Origin: Candidatus Poribacteria bacterium
GTDB lineage: Bacteria > Poribacteria > WGA-4E > WGA-3G
Direction of reading: 5' to 3'
Assembly (NCBI GenBank): GCA_009835515.1
Contig: VXXH01000247.1
Coordinates: forward strand, 1 to 9,457
DNA: 9,457 nucleotides
Below, piece after piece: positions 1-6,443 of this stretch. The notes under the pieces were generated by a model, which ran no database searches, was not told where the DNA came from, and saw only the letters and a list, made by a program, of their open reading frames with translations. A program made the translations under genes and the position numbers. Numbering within the stretch: the stretch's first letter is position 1; the number at the start of each line of letters is the position of its first letter.

Positions 1-39
1 GAATGACCCTGAGCGGTAAACGGGTGGACAGAATTTAGA

Positions 40-68
40 TTGCAATACAATCCGAATTTTGTTATATT
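40..68 (+). promoter_or_regulatory. Sigma-70-type extended -10 promoter for the ZIP-like gene
   Basis: The -35 is TTGCAA (40-45) and the -10 is TATATT (63-68, 5 of 6 to consensus), with a 17-base spacer. A TG dinucleotide at 60-61, one base upstream of the -10, makes it an extended -10. The -35 lies inside the perfect palindrome ATTGCAAT (39-46). Transcription would be expected to begin about 7 bases after the -10, at or next to the A of the ATG at 75. The promoter is predicted by eye only. Confidence 0.6.
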
Positions 69-74
69 TGTACC

Positions 75-821
75 ATGCTTATATTTTATCTGGCAATCGC
101 GGTGGTGGTGGTCCCACTCGGTGCAGGAATCGCTTTTCTATCCCAGATACAGCAAAAACATTTTGGAAACATATTCGGGTTAACCGCTGGCGCAGTCCTT
201 GGTGTTGTTTTGATAATGATGATGCATCTTTACACCGATGCAGGATACGTCACAATACTCGTAATGTGGGGTGGGTTCCTTCTAATTTCAGTGATAGAAC
301 ACCTTACAACACACCAGCGGGGTGAGACCGAGAATAACACCGATAACAGGACACTCGGGTGGGGAGTCAACTTAACAGTCTTTGGCTTATCGCTCCACTC
401 ACTCACAGATGGACTTGCTCTGGTTATCGCAGCAAAAGAAGAGGTCCTCGGTGGTGCCCTCGCATTTGGTATATTGATCCATCGCTTGCCAGTTGGGGTA
501 CTCATCACCGTTGCACTCCTTCGAGACCAGATATTTATTAAAGCATTGGCGCGGCTAACGCCACTGATAATTGGACCCGTGGTGGGCGCAATATTGGGAG
601 ACCAGCTGCTCCGTGGGGCTTTCGCGGAATTGACGGATTACCTGACAGCATTCGCCGTAGGTACGCTTCTGCATGTCGTGATGGATGGGTTCCGTGGCAA
701 ATATACGACTAAAGATACTGGCTTGAGTCGCACCGCGAAAGTGCTATTTGTCATCGGATTCGCACTGACTTTTTGTGTTATCTACTTCTTTCAGGGATTT
801 GAAGGTAAACATGTCCATTAA
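75..821 (+). CDS. ZIP-family-like metal permease with a degenerate TM5 motif
   Basis: This 248-residue protein is almost entirely hydrophobic. It has about eight predicted membrane segments (near residues 3-22, 35-52, 58-75, 97-119, 125-149, 161-178, 187-205 and 221-240) and a polar loop at 79-95 between segments 3 and 4, which is the ZIP (Zrt/Irt-like) layout. Segment 4 carries HSLTDG (H108, D112, G113), matching the ZIP HNxxD/EG motif. Segment 5 carries HRLPVG (H136, P139, G141), which aligns with HEIPEG but has R137 and V140 where ZIPs have acidic or metal-binding residues. ZIP proteins import divalent metals such as zinc, iron or manganese across the inner membrane; metal and activity here are uncertain. 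The ATG at 75 has no Shine-Dalgarno and sits 6 bases after a good -10, so translation may be leaderless. The 3' end overlaps the next gene by 11 bases. Confidence 0.75.
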   Translation: MLIFYLAIAVVVVPLGAGIAFLSQIQQKHFGNIFGLTAGAVLGVVLIMMMHLYTDAGYVTILVMWGGFLLISVIEHLTTHQRGETENNTDNRTLGWGVNLTVFGLSLHSLTDGLALVIAAKEEVLGGALAFGILIHRLPVGVLITVALLRDQIFIKALARLTPLIIGPVVGAILGDQLLRGAFAELTDYLTAFAVGTLLHVVMDGFRGKYTTKDTGLSRTAKVLFVIGFALTFCVIYFFQGFEGKHVH

Positions 822-3342
822 AACGCGATACCTGATGCCTCTAAACGCGACATGGTATAAGAAGGGGCTCCCTACGCTCATTGCCGTATTTTGTTTTCTG
901 ATGTCTGCTCTGCCAGCAAAAAGTAATGAAATTCCGATCGCGGTATCCGGTGAACCCAGGGCGACACTCCAGATTGGCGCGAATGCCTCAGAGCAGGAAC
1001 GATTCGCCGCTGAGGAGATTCAAACCTTTATTCAACAATTCACAGGTGCTAAACTCGATATCCGTACCAATCGACAACAGACAGAAACCCCAACAGCGAT
1101 CGTGTTAGGCACCCCCAAATCAAATCCAACGATTGCAGGACTACAAGCGAACATAGAACTTTCGCTTGGAAAAGAACTCGGAGACGAAGGCTATCGTATT
1201 AAAACAGTTGAAGTCGGCACTGAGATTGTTATTGTTGTGACAGCACATACCGAAAGAGGCGTTATCTACGGCGCGTACGCCTTTATCGAAAAATGTATTA
1301 CGGCGTTAACCGGATTAACACCGGTGCATCCAGAGGTAGCAGTTACCAGAGCGCAGGTACTACTCGTGCCGTTCATAAACGAGACATCGGCTCCGTTTTA
1401 CCCCGTGCGCGCCGTGCTGGAGGTAGAAAGCCCAGATTGGCTCGCACGTCACCGTATCAACATGAGCGGCGGCGAGGGGGTTTGGACAGGCACAGGGATC
1501 GAAGATGGGTTCGGAACCGCTTTCAAATATGTGGATACACCGGCGTTTGAAGCACTACAAGACGAACCGATAACCCAACGACGGGACCGCATCGCAACGC
1601 TACGAGATCGGTTCAATGCCCTCAAACGGCGCGGGATTGATGCTTACCTCTTTATGTATGTGACCGGTGAACCGACTGAGGCATTGATTCGGCAGCGGCC
1701 GGATGTTTTGGGACCAGAAGTATTTTACGGGGCATCTCGGAACGAAGTATCTTACCGACCGTTCTGCTGGTCCAAACCGGAATTCCACACGCTCGCAAAA
1801 GAACTGATTCAGGCGATTGTACACACTTATCCGGCACTTGCCGGTTTTCACCTCAGGTCATGGGGACACGAGACGCGCGCATGCGATTGCCCGGATTGCG
1901 GTGATAGAACAGAACAGGGACAAGCGAAACTCTGGGAAGTCTACTTTACAATTATTGATGCCGCGCGGGAGATACGTCCAGATTTCAAATTCTATGTCTC
2001 CGGGTATGACAGCAGCTGGCTTAAGGATGCTGAAGGTGTTTATGCACGCCAGTTGCCGAAAGGGACGATTTTCTCGCGAAAGTGGGGCGCAGATGGCGAA
2101 CCCGTCGCAGATGCCGGAGTACCTATCGAACAAATTAGAGCACTTGGTGAAATTGGACATCGCTTCATAGTCTTGTCGCACGAAGTGGAAGAGGTAATGC
2201 CCTTCTGGATGCTGGAGAGTGATCTGTTCGTAGAAGGTGTCCGGCGACTCGCCAACGATCCTGAAGTCATCGGTTTAGGCGGGTTCACCGTCCAAGGCGC
2301 AACACAGGGGTTGGGATACCTCGACAGACTCGTCAGTGCACGCCTCAATTGGGAGGTCGAACTTGACTATTTTCAGTTACTTCTTAATGAATTGATAGCC
2401 CGATACGGCACTGAAGCCGCGCCACGTATTCTAAATGCCTTGCGGGTAAATGGATGGAACATGGCGAGTTATTTTTCCGATTACGCTGGATCCTTAACCG
2501 TGGGCGGCACTTACGGAAGCGGTTCTGCTGGACTCGCAACACGGTTCTGGACGCTGATCGGACCGCGGGCGGTAGAGGATACATTGGCTATCTCTGAATT
2601 TAAGATCGCCAAATTTGCCTCGAACCGGTTTACCGCACTTTTGGCACCGCAACAGCAATCCGCAAATGAGATAAGGGCAGCAAGCGAAATCGCAAAACCC
2701 TTTGACCTTGAGGCAACTGAAGATTTAAGCGACGCTGTTCGCTTAATGGAGTTGTGGGTGCTGTTATTTGAAAGCCGAACCAAATTAATAGAAGCGATAA
2801 CACTCGGCTACCAACTCGGAACGGCAGAAGCGATCCGGGCAAAACTTATAAGTGCCACAGAGTTCTCAAAATCCATACAACCGCACATCAAAGGAATTAA
2901 GGAATTTATTCCACTGTTTGGATATTCACATCGGACAATTGAAGCGGAGTTGTTGAAAACCTTAAATGCAGAGGCCGCTTGGTTAACAAATTTCGATTAT
3001 CAGACGCTTCAGAAACATGATACGGACTTCTCGCCAGAGGATACCTCTCTTCAAGTTTGGGACATTCATAACTACCCAAATCCTATGAAGCGAGAAACGA
3101 CATTTACCTATCGTCTGTCGCTCGATGCAGATGAAGTCTCTATCGCAATTTACACAACATCCGGACGAAGAGTAGCAGTCTTGAAAGAGGCTTCAGGCAA
3201 CGAAGGCTACAACGAGCATCTGTGGGACGGACGAAATGATGACGGCGTGTTGCTTGCCAACGGGGTCTACTTTTACAGAATACGCGCTGTCACCGGAGAA
3301 CAAACCGCCCAACTGCTCGGACGCTTGGCAGTATTACGGTGA
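811..3342 (+). CDS. Secreted glycoside-hydrolase-like protein with FlgD-type C-terminal tail
   Basis: This is an 843-residue exported protein. Residues 17-38 form a signal peptide (KK, then a hydrophobic stretch ending near ALPA). Residues about 40-175 resemble the alpha/beta domain that precedes the barrel in GH20/GH67/DUF4838-like enzymes (IGANASEQERFAAEEIQ; IVLGTP; RGVIYGAYAFIE). Residues about 195-490 look like the TIM barrel, with GFHLRSWGHE (E354 is a candidate acid) and a cysteine cluster ACDCPDC (C358, C360, C363). Residues about 515-730 look mostly helical. Residues about 748-843 are a FlgD-Ig/T9SS-CTD-like beta domain (NYPNP, IYTTSGRRV, WDGRNDDG, ANGVYFYR). I infer a surface or secreted glycan-active enzyme, but neither substrate nor catalytic residues can be assigned. 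The start at 811 is chosen for GAAGG at 801-805, five bases upstream. Opening at 775 would add 12 residues without an equally good site. Confidence 0.7.
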   Translation: MSIKTRYLMPLNATWYKKGLPTLIAVFCFLMSALPAKSNEIPIAVSGEPRATLQIGANASEQERFAAEEIQTFIQQFTGAKLDIRTNRQQTETPTAIVLGTPKSNPTIAGLQANIELSLGKELGDEGYRIKTVEVGTEIVIVVTAHTERGVIYGAYAFIEKCITALTGLTPVHPEVAVTRAQVLLVPFINETSAPFYPVRAVLEVESPDWLARHRINMSGGEGVWTGTGIEDGFGTAFKYVDTPAFEALQDEPITQRRDRIATLRDRFNALKRRGIDAYLFMYVTGEPTEALIRQRPDVLGPEVFYGASRNEVSYRPFCWSKPEFHTLAKELIQAIVHTYPALAGFHLRSWGHETRACDCPDCGDRTEQGQAKLWEVYFTIIDAAREIRPDFKFYVSGYDSSWLKDAEGVYARQLPKGTIFSRKWGADGEPVADAGVPIEQIRALGEIGHRFIVLSHEVEEVMPFWMLESDLFVEGVRRLANDPEVIGLGGFTVQGATQGLGYLDRLVSARLNWEVELDYFQLLLNELIARYGTEAAPRILNALRVNGWNMASYFSDYAGSLTVGGTYGSGSAGLATRFWTLIGPRAVEDTLAISEFKIAKFASNRFTALLAPQQQSANEIRAASEIAKPFDLEATEDLSDAVRLMELWVLLFESRTKLIEAITLGYQLGTAEAIRAKLISATEFSKSIQPHIKGIKEFIPLFGYSHRTIEAELLKTLNAEAAWLTNFDYQTLQKHDTDFSPEDTSLQVWDIHNYPNPMKRETTFTYRLSLDADEVSIAIYTTSGRRVAVLKEASGNEGYNEHLWDGRNDDGVLLANGVYFYRIRAVTGEQTAQLLGRLAVLR

Positions 3343-3350
3343 TACGAAAA

Positions 3351-3357
3351 AGGAGGT
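3351..3357 (+). promoter_or_regulatory. Strong Shine-Dalgarno AGGAGGT that sets the lipoprotein start
   Basis: AGGAGGT is a near-perfect anti-SD match. From the AGG AGG core it is six bases to the ATG at 3363 but only three to the ATG at 3360. It therefore favours 3363 and argues against the GTG at 3339 that overlaps the upstream stop, since the SD would lie inside that longer reading. Confidence 0.75.
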
Positions 3358-3362
3358 CAATG

Positions 3363-4466
3363 ATGCTTCGTGTGTATATTGTATGCCTGACACTTGTACT
3401 TACGATAATCGGTTGTAAATCGCAAACTTTGCAGGAACATCTTTTAGAACCACCACCGCCGCTCATCAATTTCGCGCTGAGCCGAAATGGCGCAACCGCA
3501 GATGCCTCACAATCTGTACCAAATCACCGTGCCGAGGAGGTAATTGATGGCGATACCACCTCTGAAACATGGGATGAAGGGAGTGGGTGGGGCAGCAGCT
3601 TAGAACATCTCCGTACCTCCGACCTGAACAAGCGTCCTTATGTGTCTGTAACACTTGCCAAACCTGTTGACATTCGTAAGATTGTCGTCTGGACGGTTGA
3701 CTCTGAGAAATATCCAGCACCACGATTCGGGTTGAAAGATTACCGGATTGAGTATTGGCACGGCACCGGTTGGGGACTTATCCCATCTGGTGATACCAGA
3801 GACAAACAATATACAGCGCGAAATAACACTAAGGGCAAGCGAGTCCATGAAGTCCGGGACCGTCTAATTGCAAGTAAAATAAGACTTGTCCCGGTCTCCT
3901 CAAACGACACCGTTCGGAATTACCAACACATGGCAGGCAAACGACCTGTGTACGAGGTTGAAGGTGTCGCACGGGTAATGGAACTTGAAGTATGGGGGTA
4001 TGCCGCGCCGGAGGTATACACGCTTCAACAGATTGTGCAGGGCATCCCACCTGAATCAATAGGACATACTGTGCCGACAGAGGCACAGGCGGCGAAAGAT
4101 CAAACCGAACCGACTATCAAAGAGACCATCCAGAATATCTTAAACCGATATGAACGTGGATATGATATGGCTAATCTCGCACAGGTTATGTCCTGCTTCT
4201 CAGAGGCGTATCTATCGAACGGACGTACATATCAAGACGTTAAAACCAAGGTATCACATTTTTTTCAAACCTATCATCAGATTGACATGACGCTGACCGA
4301 TGTCAACATCCATCCGAATATCGTTGACGATACCGCAATCGTAACCGGAGGATACACATTGCAATATGTCACGAAAGCAGATGGACAGGTTAAACAGACA
4401 TCAGGCAAAGTGACGCTGGTCCTCGCAGACGAAGCGGAGACATGGCGGATCATCCGCGCAGAATAA
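3363..4466 (+). CDS. Lipoprotein with discoidin-like and NTF2-like domains
   Basis: This is a 367-residue predicted lipoprotein. Residues 1-18 are a type II signal peptide ending in the lipobox IIGC, so C18 would be lipidated and the protein tethered to a membrane. Residues about 35-212 look like a galactose-binding/F5-8 type C (discoidin) fold: NFALSRNGATADAS near the start, EEVIDGDTTSETW, YVSVTLAKPVDIRKIVVW, and a closing MELEVWGY strand. Such domains usually bind carbohydrate or phospholipid. A short linker leads to residues about 251-367, which resemble an NTF2/SnoaL-like domain (IKETIQNILNRYERGYDMANLAQVMS, then alternating strands ending ETWRIIRAE). No catalytic residues are evident there. 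It follows the glycosidase-like gene by 20 bases, which suggests a shared glycan-related role. ATG 3360 is an equally readable start that differs by one residue. Confidence 0.7.
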   Translation: MLRVYIVCLTLVLTIIGCKSQTLQEHLLEPPPPLINFALSRNGATADASQSVPNHRAEEVIDGDTTSETWDEGSGWGSSLEHLRTSDLNKRPYVSVTLAKPVDIRKIVVWTVDSEKYPAPRFGLKDYRIEYWHGTGWGLIPSGDTRDKQYTARNNTKGKRVHEVRDRLIASKIRLVPVSSNDTVRNYQHMAGKRPVYEVEGVARVMELEVWGYAAPEVYTLQQIVQGIPPESIGHTVPTEAQAAKDQTEPTIKETIQNILNRYERGYDMANLAQVMSCFSEAYLSNGRTYQDVKTKVSHFFQTYHQIDMTLTDVNIHPNIVDDTAIVTGGYTLQYVTKADGQVKQTSGKVTLVLADEAETWRIIRAE

Positions 4467-4502
4467 TGGAGAGTCTCAAACCCGACTTGCAAAGGAATTG
4501 AA

Positions 4503-5327
4503 ATGCTTCAAGAAAAGTCTCATCTTTGGGCAAAATCATACATCAACGATGGATATTTAATGCTTCCAGATCTTATTACATCAGAAGAATGCGACGCGTT
4601 AAAAGCAGAGATGCTGAAAATCTTTCGTGGTGATTATCCATGCGATGCAATTCCACCGATGCCAGAAACAGCGAGCGAACTGGAAGTATTAGATAGAATC
4701 ATGTGCGTCGGCGAACCGCACGTCTTTAGTCCCCTCGTCCGGCGTTACGTTGAACATCCAAAAATCTGTGAAGTGCTGCGAGTGATCGTCGGCGCGCACA
4801 TTCCGTTTTGGGATGGTGGTGTAAAATGCATGCAGTCGATGATGCTGAGTAAAGTACCCGGACATACTGGTAACCCGTGGCATCAGGATGAACACCCGAT
4901 TCCGACGCGCGATCGCTCACTTGTTGGGGCATGGATAACTTTAGACGATGCAACAATTGAAAATGGTTGCATCTGGGTGCTGCCGAATAGCCATCACTCG
5001 GGGGTCATCTATGACCGTTTTCCACACGACAAACGCCATGAATTTGATAGTTGTCACGAAGCCGCAGGCTTTGATGATACTGACGAAATTCCGGTTGAGA
5101 TGCCAGCCGGTAGTGTCCTGTTTTTCAACGGTTACCTTTTACATCGCTCGAAAAAGAATCGTAGCAATGCCTACCGGCGTATCCTTGTAAGCCACTATTG
5201 CTCAACAGCATCATGGTTAGGCTGGAAAGGACAGCGGAATTACCGCGGGGTTATCACCGTCACTGGCGAAGACCCGTACATCGACGAAGGGTATGTCACA
5301 CCAAATGTCTGGGCGCGATGGGAGTAA
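4503..5327 (+). CDS. PhyH-family Fe(II)/2-oxoglutarate dioxygenase (first copy)
   Basis: This 274-residue cytoplasmic protein of the phytanoyl-CoA dioxygenase (PhyH) superfamily lacks a signal peptide. The N-terminal DGYLMLPDLITSEECDALK stretch (17-35) is the typical PhyH opening. The iron-binding facial triad is visible as H127 and D129 (WHQDEHP) with distal H214 (FFNGYLLHRS), and R225 sits eleven residues later where the family's 2-oxoglutarate-binding arginine lies. The DDATIENGCIWVLPNSHHSG segment (149-167) is also family-typical. Members hydroxylate small molecules such as phytanoyl-CoA, ectoine or phosphonates using O2 and 2-oxoglutarate; the substrate here is unknown. AAAGGA at 4491-4496 is six bases upstream of the ATG. 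It lies 36 bases after the lipoprotein gene and is probably co-transcribed with it. The C-terminal WKGQRNYRGV...NVWARWE tail contains no feature I recognise. Confidence 0.88.
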   Translation: MLQEKSHLWAKSYINDGYLMLPDLITSEECDALKAEMLKIFRGDYPCDAIPPMPETASELEVLDRIMCVGEPHVFSPLVRRYVEHPKICEVLRVIVGAHIPFWDGGVKCMQSMMLSKVPGHTGNPWHQDEHPIPTRDRSLVGAWITLDDATIENGCIWVLPNSHHSGVIYDRFPHDKRHEFDSCHEAAGFDDTDEIPVEMPAGSVLFFNGYLLHRSKKNRSNAYRRILVSHYCSTASWLGWKGQRNYRGVITVTGEDPYIDEGYVTPNVWARWE

Positions 5328-5358
5328 TGCTTTATCAAGTCTGAAATTAATAGTAATA

Positions 5359-5376
5359 GGCACGCTCCGTCGTGCC
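5359..5376. repeat. GC-rich inverted repeat in the gap between the two PhyH genes
   Basis: GGCACG (5359-5364) and CGTGCC (5371-5376) form a perfect six-pair stem around the loop CTCCGT. No T-tract follows on either strand, so it is not a standard intrinsic terminator. It lies in the 145-base gap 5328-5472, which has no gene and no convincing promoter; a poor -35/-10 pair near 5389-5419 was the best seen. It could be an interspersed REP-like element or an mRNA-stabilising or attenuating hairpin. Copy number cannot be judged from this window. Confidence 0.5.
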
Positions 5377-5472
5377 GTAACCACGCAGTTGATTTACGAT
5401 ACGCCTCAGTTTGTAGTATAAACAACTCGTAACGTAAACGCACCTAACCGAACCGCAAGGAAAATTAAAAAA

Positions 5473-6288
5473 ATGAAACTGACAGAACATCAAGTGAATT
5501 TTTTCAATACATTCGGTTACCTCGCAATACCGGGAATGTTTTCCCCAAGCGAGATGGAATGGATTATAGAAGAATTTGAACTTACGATTCAAGAATTCGG
5601 GGGCGGTAAAAACCACGACGGAACAAGTCGGACAATGTTCGGCGGCCCCATTGAGCATCGTCCTCGACTCTGTACCTTGCTTGATGATGAACGGGTCAAA
5701 GGACTTATCGGTGGCGTGATCGGTGAGAATTTCAACTACGCGGGTGGCGATGGCAATTATTACACCGGCGACACCGGTTGGCATCCTGACGGAGGTTGGG
5801 GGAGACTCTTCGCTTGTAAAGTGACTTTCTACCTTGATGACCTCACGAAAGACACCGGATGTTTACGCGTTATTCCCGGCAGCCAAAACCCAACGCATTT
5901 CGTCAGAGCACAGAAGATTGATCCGAATCAATCGGAGGCACTCTACGGCATCCCACCCCGCGATTTTCCAACCAGTATCGCCTTGGAAACCTCTCCCGGT
6001 GATATCGTGATTTTCAATCACGATACCTATCACGCATCGTTTGGCGGTGGTGCCCGACGACGGATGTTCACGATGAATTGCACGCAACATTGCACAACCG
6101 AACCGGATTTGGAAACGTTGCATCAATATCTGAGTGTCCACTCAGCAGGTGGGTACCAAATTGACACCGGCGCGGGGATGTTTTTCCCAACGATGGTTGA
6201 CACTGCAGATGAAAACCGGAGTATCCATCTCCAGCAATGTAGCGACATCCATGATGAACTGTTCCCACAATATGCACGACGCTCTTAG
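5473..6288 (+). CDS. PhyH-family Fe(II)/2-oxoglutarate dioxygenase (second copy)
   Basis: This 271-residue protein is a second PhyH-superfamily oxygenase. The opening LTEHQVNFFNTFGYLAIPGM is typical of the family. The triad reads H104 and D106 (GWHPDGGW) plus distal H187 (FNHDTYHASFGG), followed by R195-R197 at the usual place for the co-substrate arginine. FYLDDLTKDTGCLRVIPGS (119-137) matches the conserved strand before the Asp/Gly turn. All iron ligands are present, so it should be a hydroxylase rather than a halogenase-type variant. It is clearly diverged from the preceding PhyH gene, so the pair is not a recent duplication. AAGGA at 5457-5461 is the only candidate ribosome site, about 11 bases before the ATG, which is a long spacing. 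The substrate is unknown. In Poribacteria-like genomes this family is, to my knowledge, strongly expanded. Confidence 0.88.
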   Translation: MKLTEHQVNFFNTFGYLAIPGMFSPSEMEWIIEEFELTIQEFGGGKNHDGTSRTMFGGPIEHRPRLCTLLDDERVKGLIGGVIGENFNYAGGDGNYYTGDTGWHPDGGWGRLFACKVTFYLDDLTKDTGCLRVIPGSQNPTHFVRAQKIDPNQSEALYGIPPRDFPTSIALETSPGDIVIFNHDTYHASFGGGARRRMFTMNCTQHCTTEPDLETLHQYLSVHSAGGYQIDTGAGMFFPTMVDTADENRSIHLQQCSDIHDELFPQYARRS

Positions 6289-6326
6289 CATATATTGTTC
6301 AGAACTTGCACAAAATCCGTTATTGG

Positions 6327-6356
6327 GAGGCTTGAAACCTCAGCCTTAGTGTTTTT
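6327..6356 (+). terminator. Weak intrinsic-terminator-like hairpin after the second PhyH gene
   Basis: AGGCT (6328-6332) can pair with AGCCT (6342-6346) around a nine-base loop, extended by a G-T wobble (6327/6347). TTTTT follows at 6352-6356. A competing GAGG/CCTC stem uses the same left arm. The stem is short and the T-run starts five bases late, so this is a weak candidate, but it sits between a stop codon and a new promoter where a terminator would be expected. Confidence 0.35.
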
Positions 6357-6357
6357 A

Positions 6358-6386
6358 TTGCAATTTTCGCTGTTTTGTGGTATTCT
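6358..6386 (+). promoter_or_regulatory. Sigma-70-type extended -10 promoter for the SppA-fusion gene
   Basis: The -35 is TTGCAA (6358-6363) and the -10 is TATTCT (6381-6386), with a 17-base spacer. TG at 6378-6379, one base before the -10, makes it extended. The -35 is embedded in the palindrome ATTGCAAT (6357-6364), exactly as in the promoter at 40-68. A start near 6393 would give a leader of about 50 bases before the ATG at 6444. No Shine-Dalgarno is visible in that leader. Confidence 0.55.
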
Positions 6387-6443
6387 ATAGCATCGGTTTT
6401 AAACTGTGGATTGATATGGTCACCCACTTACAACCCCTATTAA

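Noticed and set aside
3..38. Open frame ATG...TAG that might be the C-terminal tail of an upstream gene
   Set aside because: Only 11 codons are visible and there is no recognisable motif; it is possible but cannot be supported.
775..810. Upstream extension of the GH-like protein to the ATG at 775
   Set aside because: The extra 12 residues overlap the permease more deeply, lack a good SD and push the signal peptide further from the N-terminus; 811 has GAAGG five bases upstream.
3339..3362. GTG start of the lipoprotein overlapping the preceding stop as GTGA
   Set aside because: The strong AGGAGGT lies inside this extension and points to 3363, which also gives a normal-length lipoprotein signal peptide.
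4358..4365. Third ATTGCAAT copy
   Set aside because: It lies within the lipoprotein coding region and has no -10-like hexamer at the right distance, so it is probably chance.
5389..5419. TTGATT / TAGTAT as a promoter for the second PhyH gene
   Set aside because: Both hexamers match only 4 of 6 and the spacer is 19 bases; too weak to annotate.
5347..5784. 145-residue open frame on the minus strand
   Set aside because: It is antisense to the well-supported second PhyH gene, has no family motif and looks like a coding shadow.
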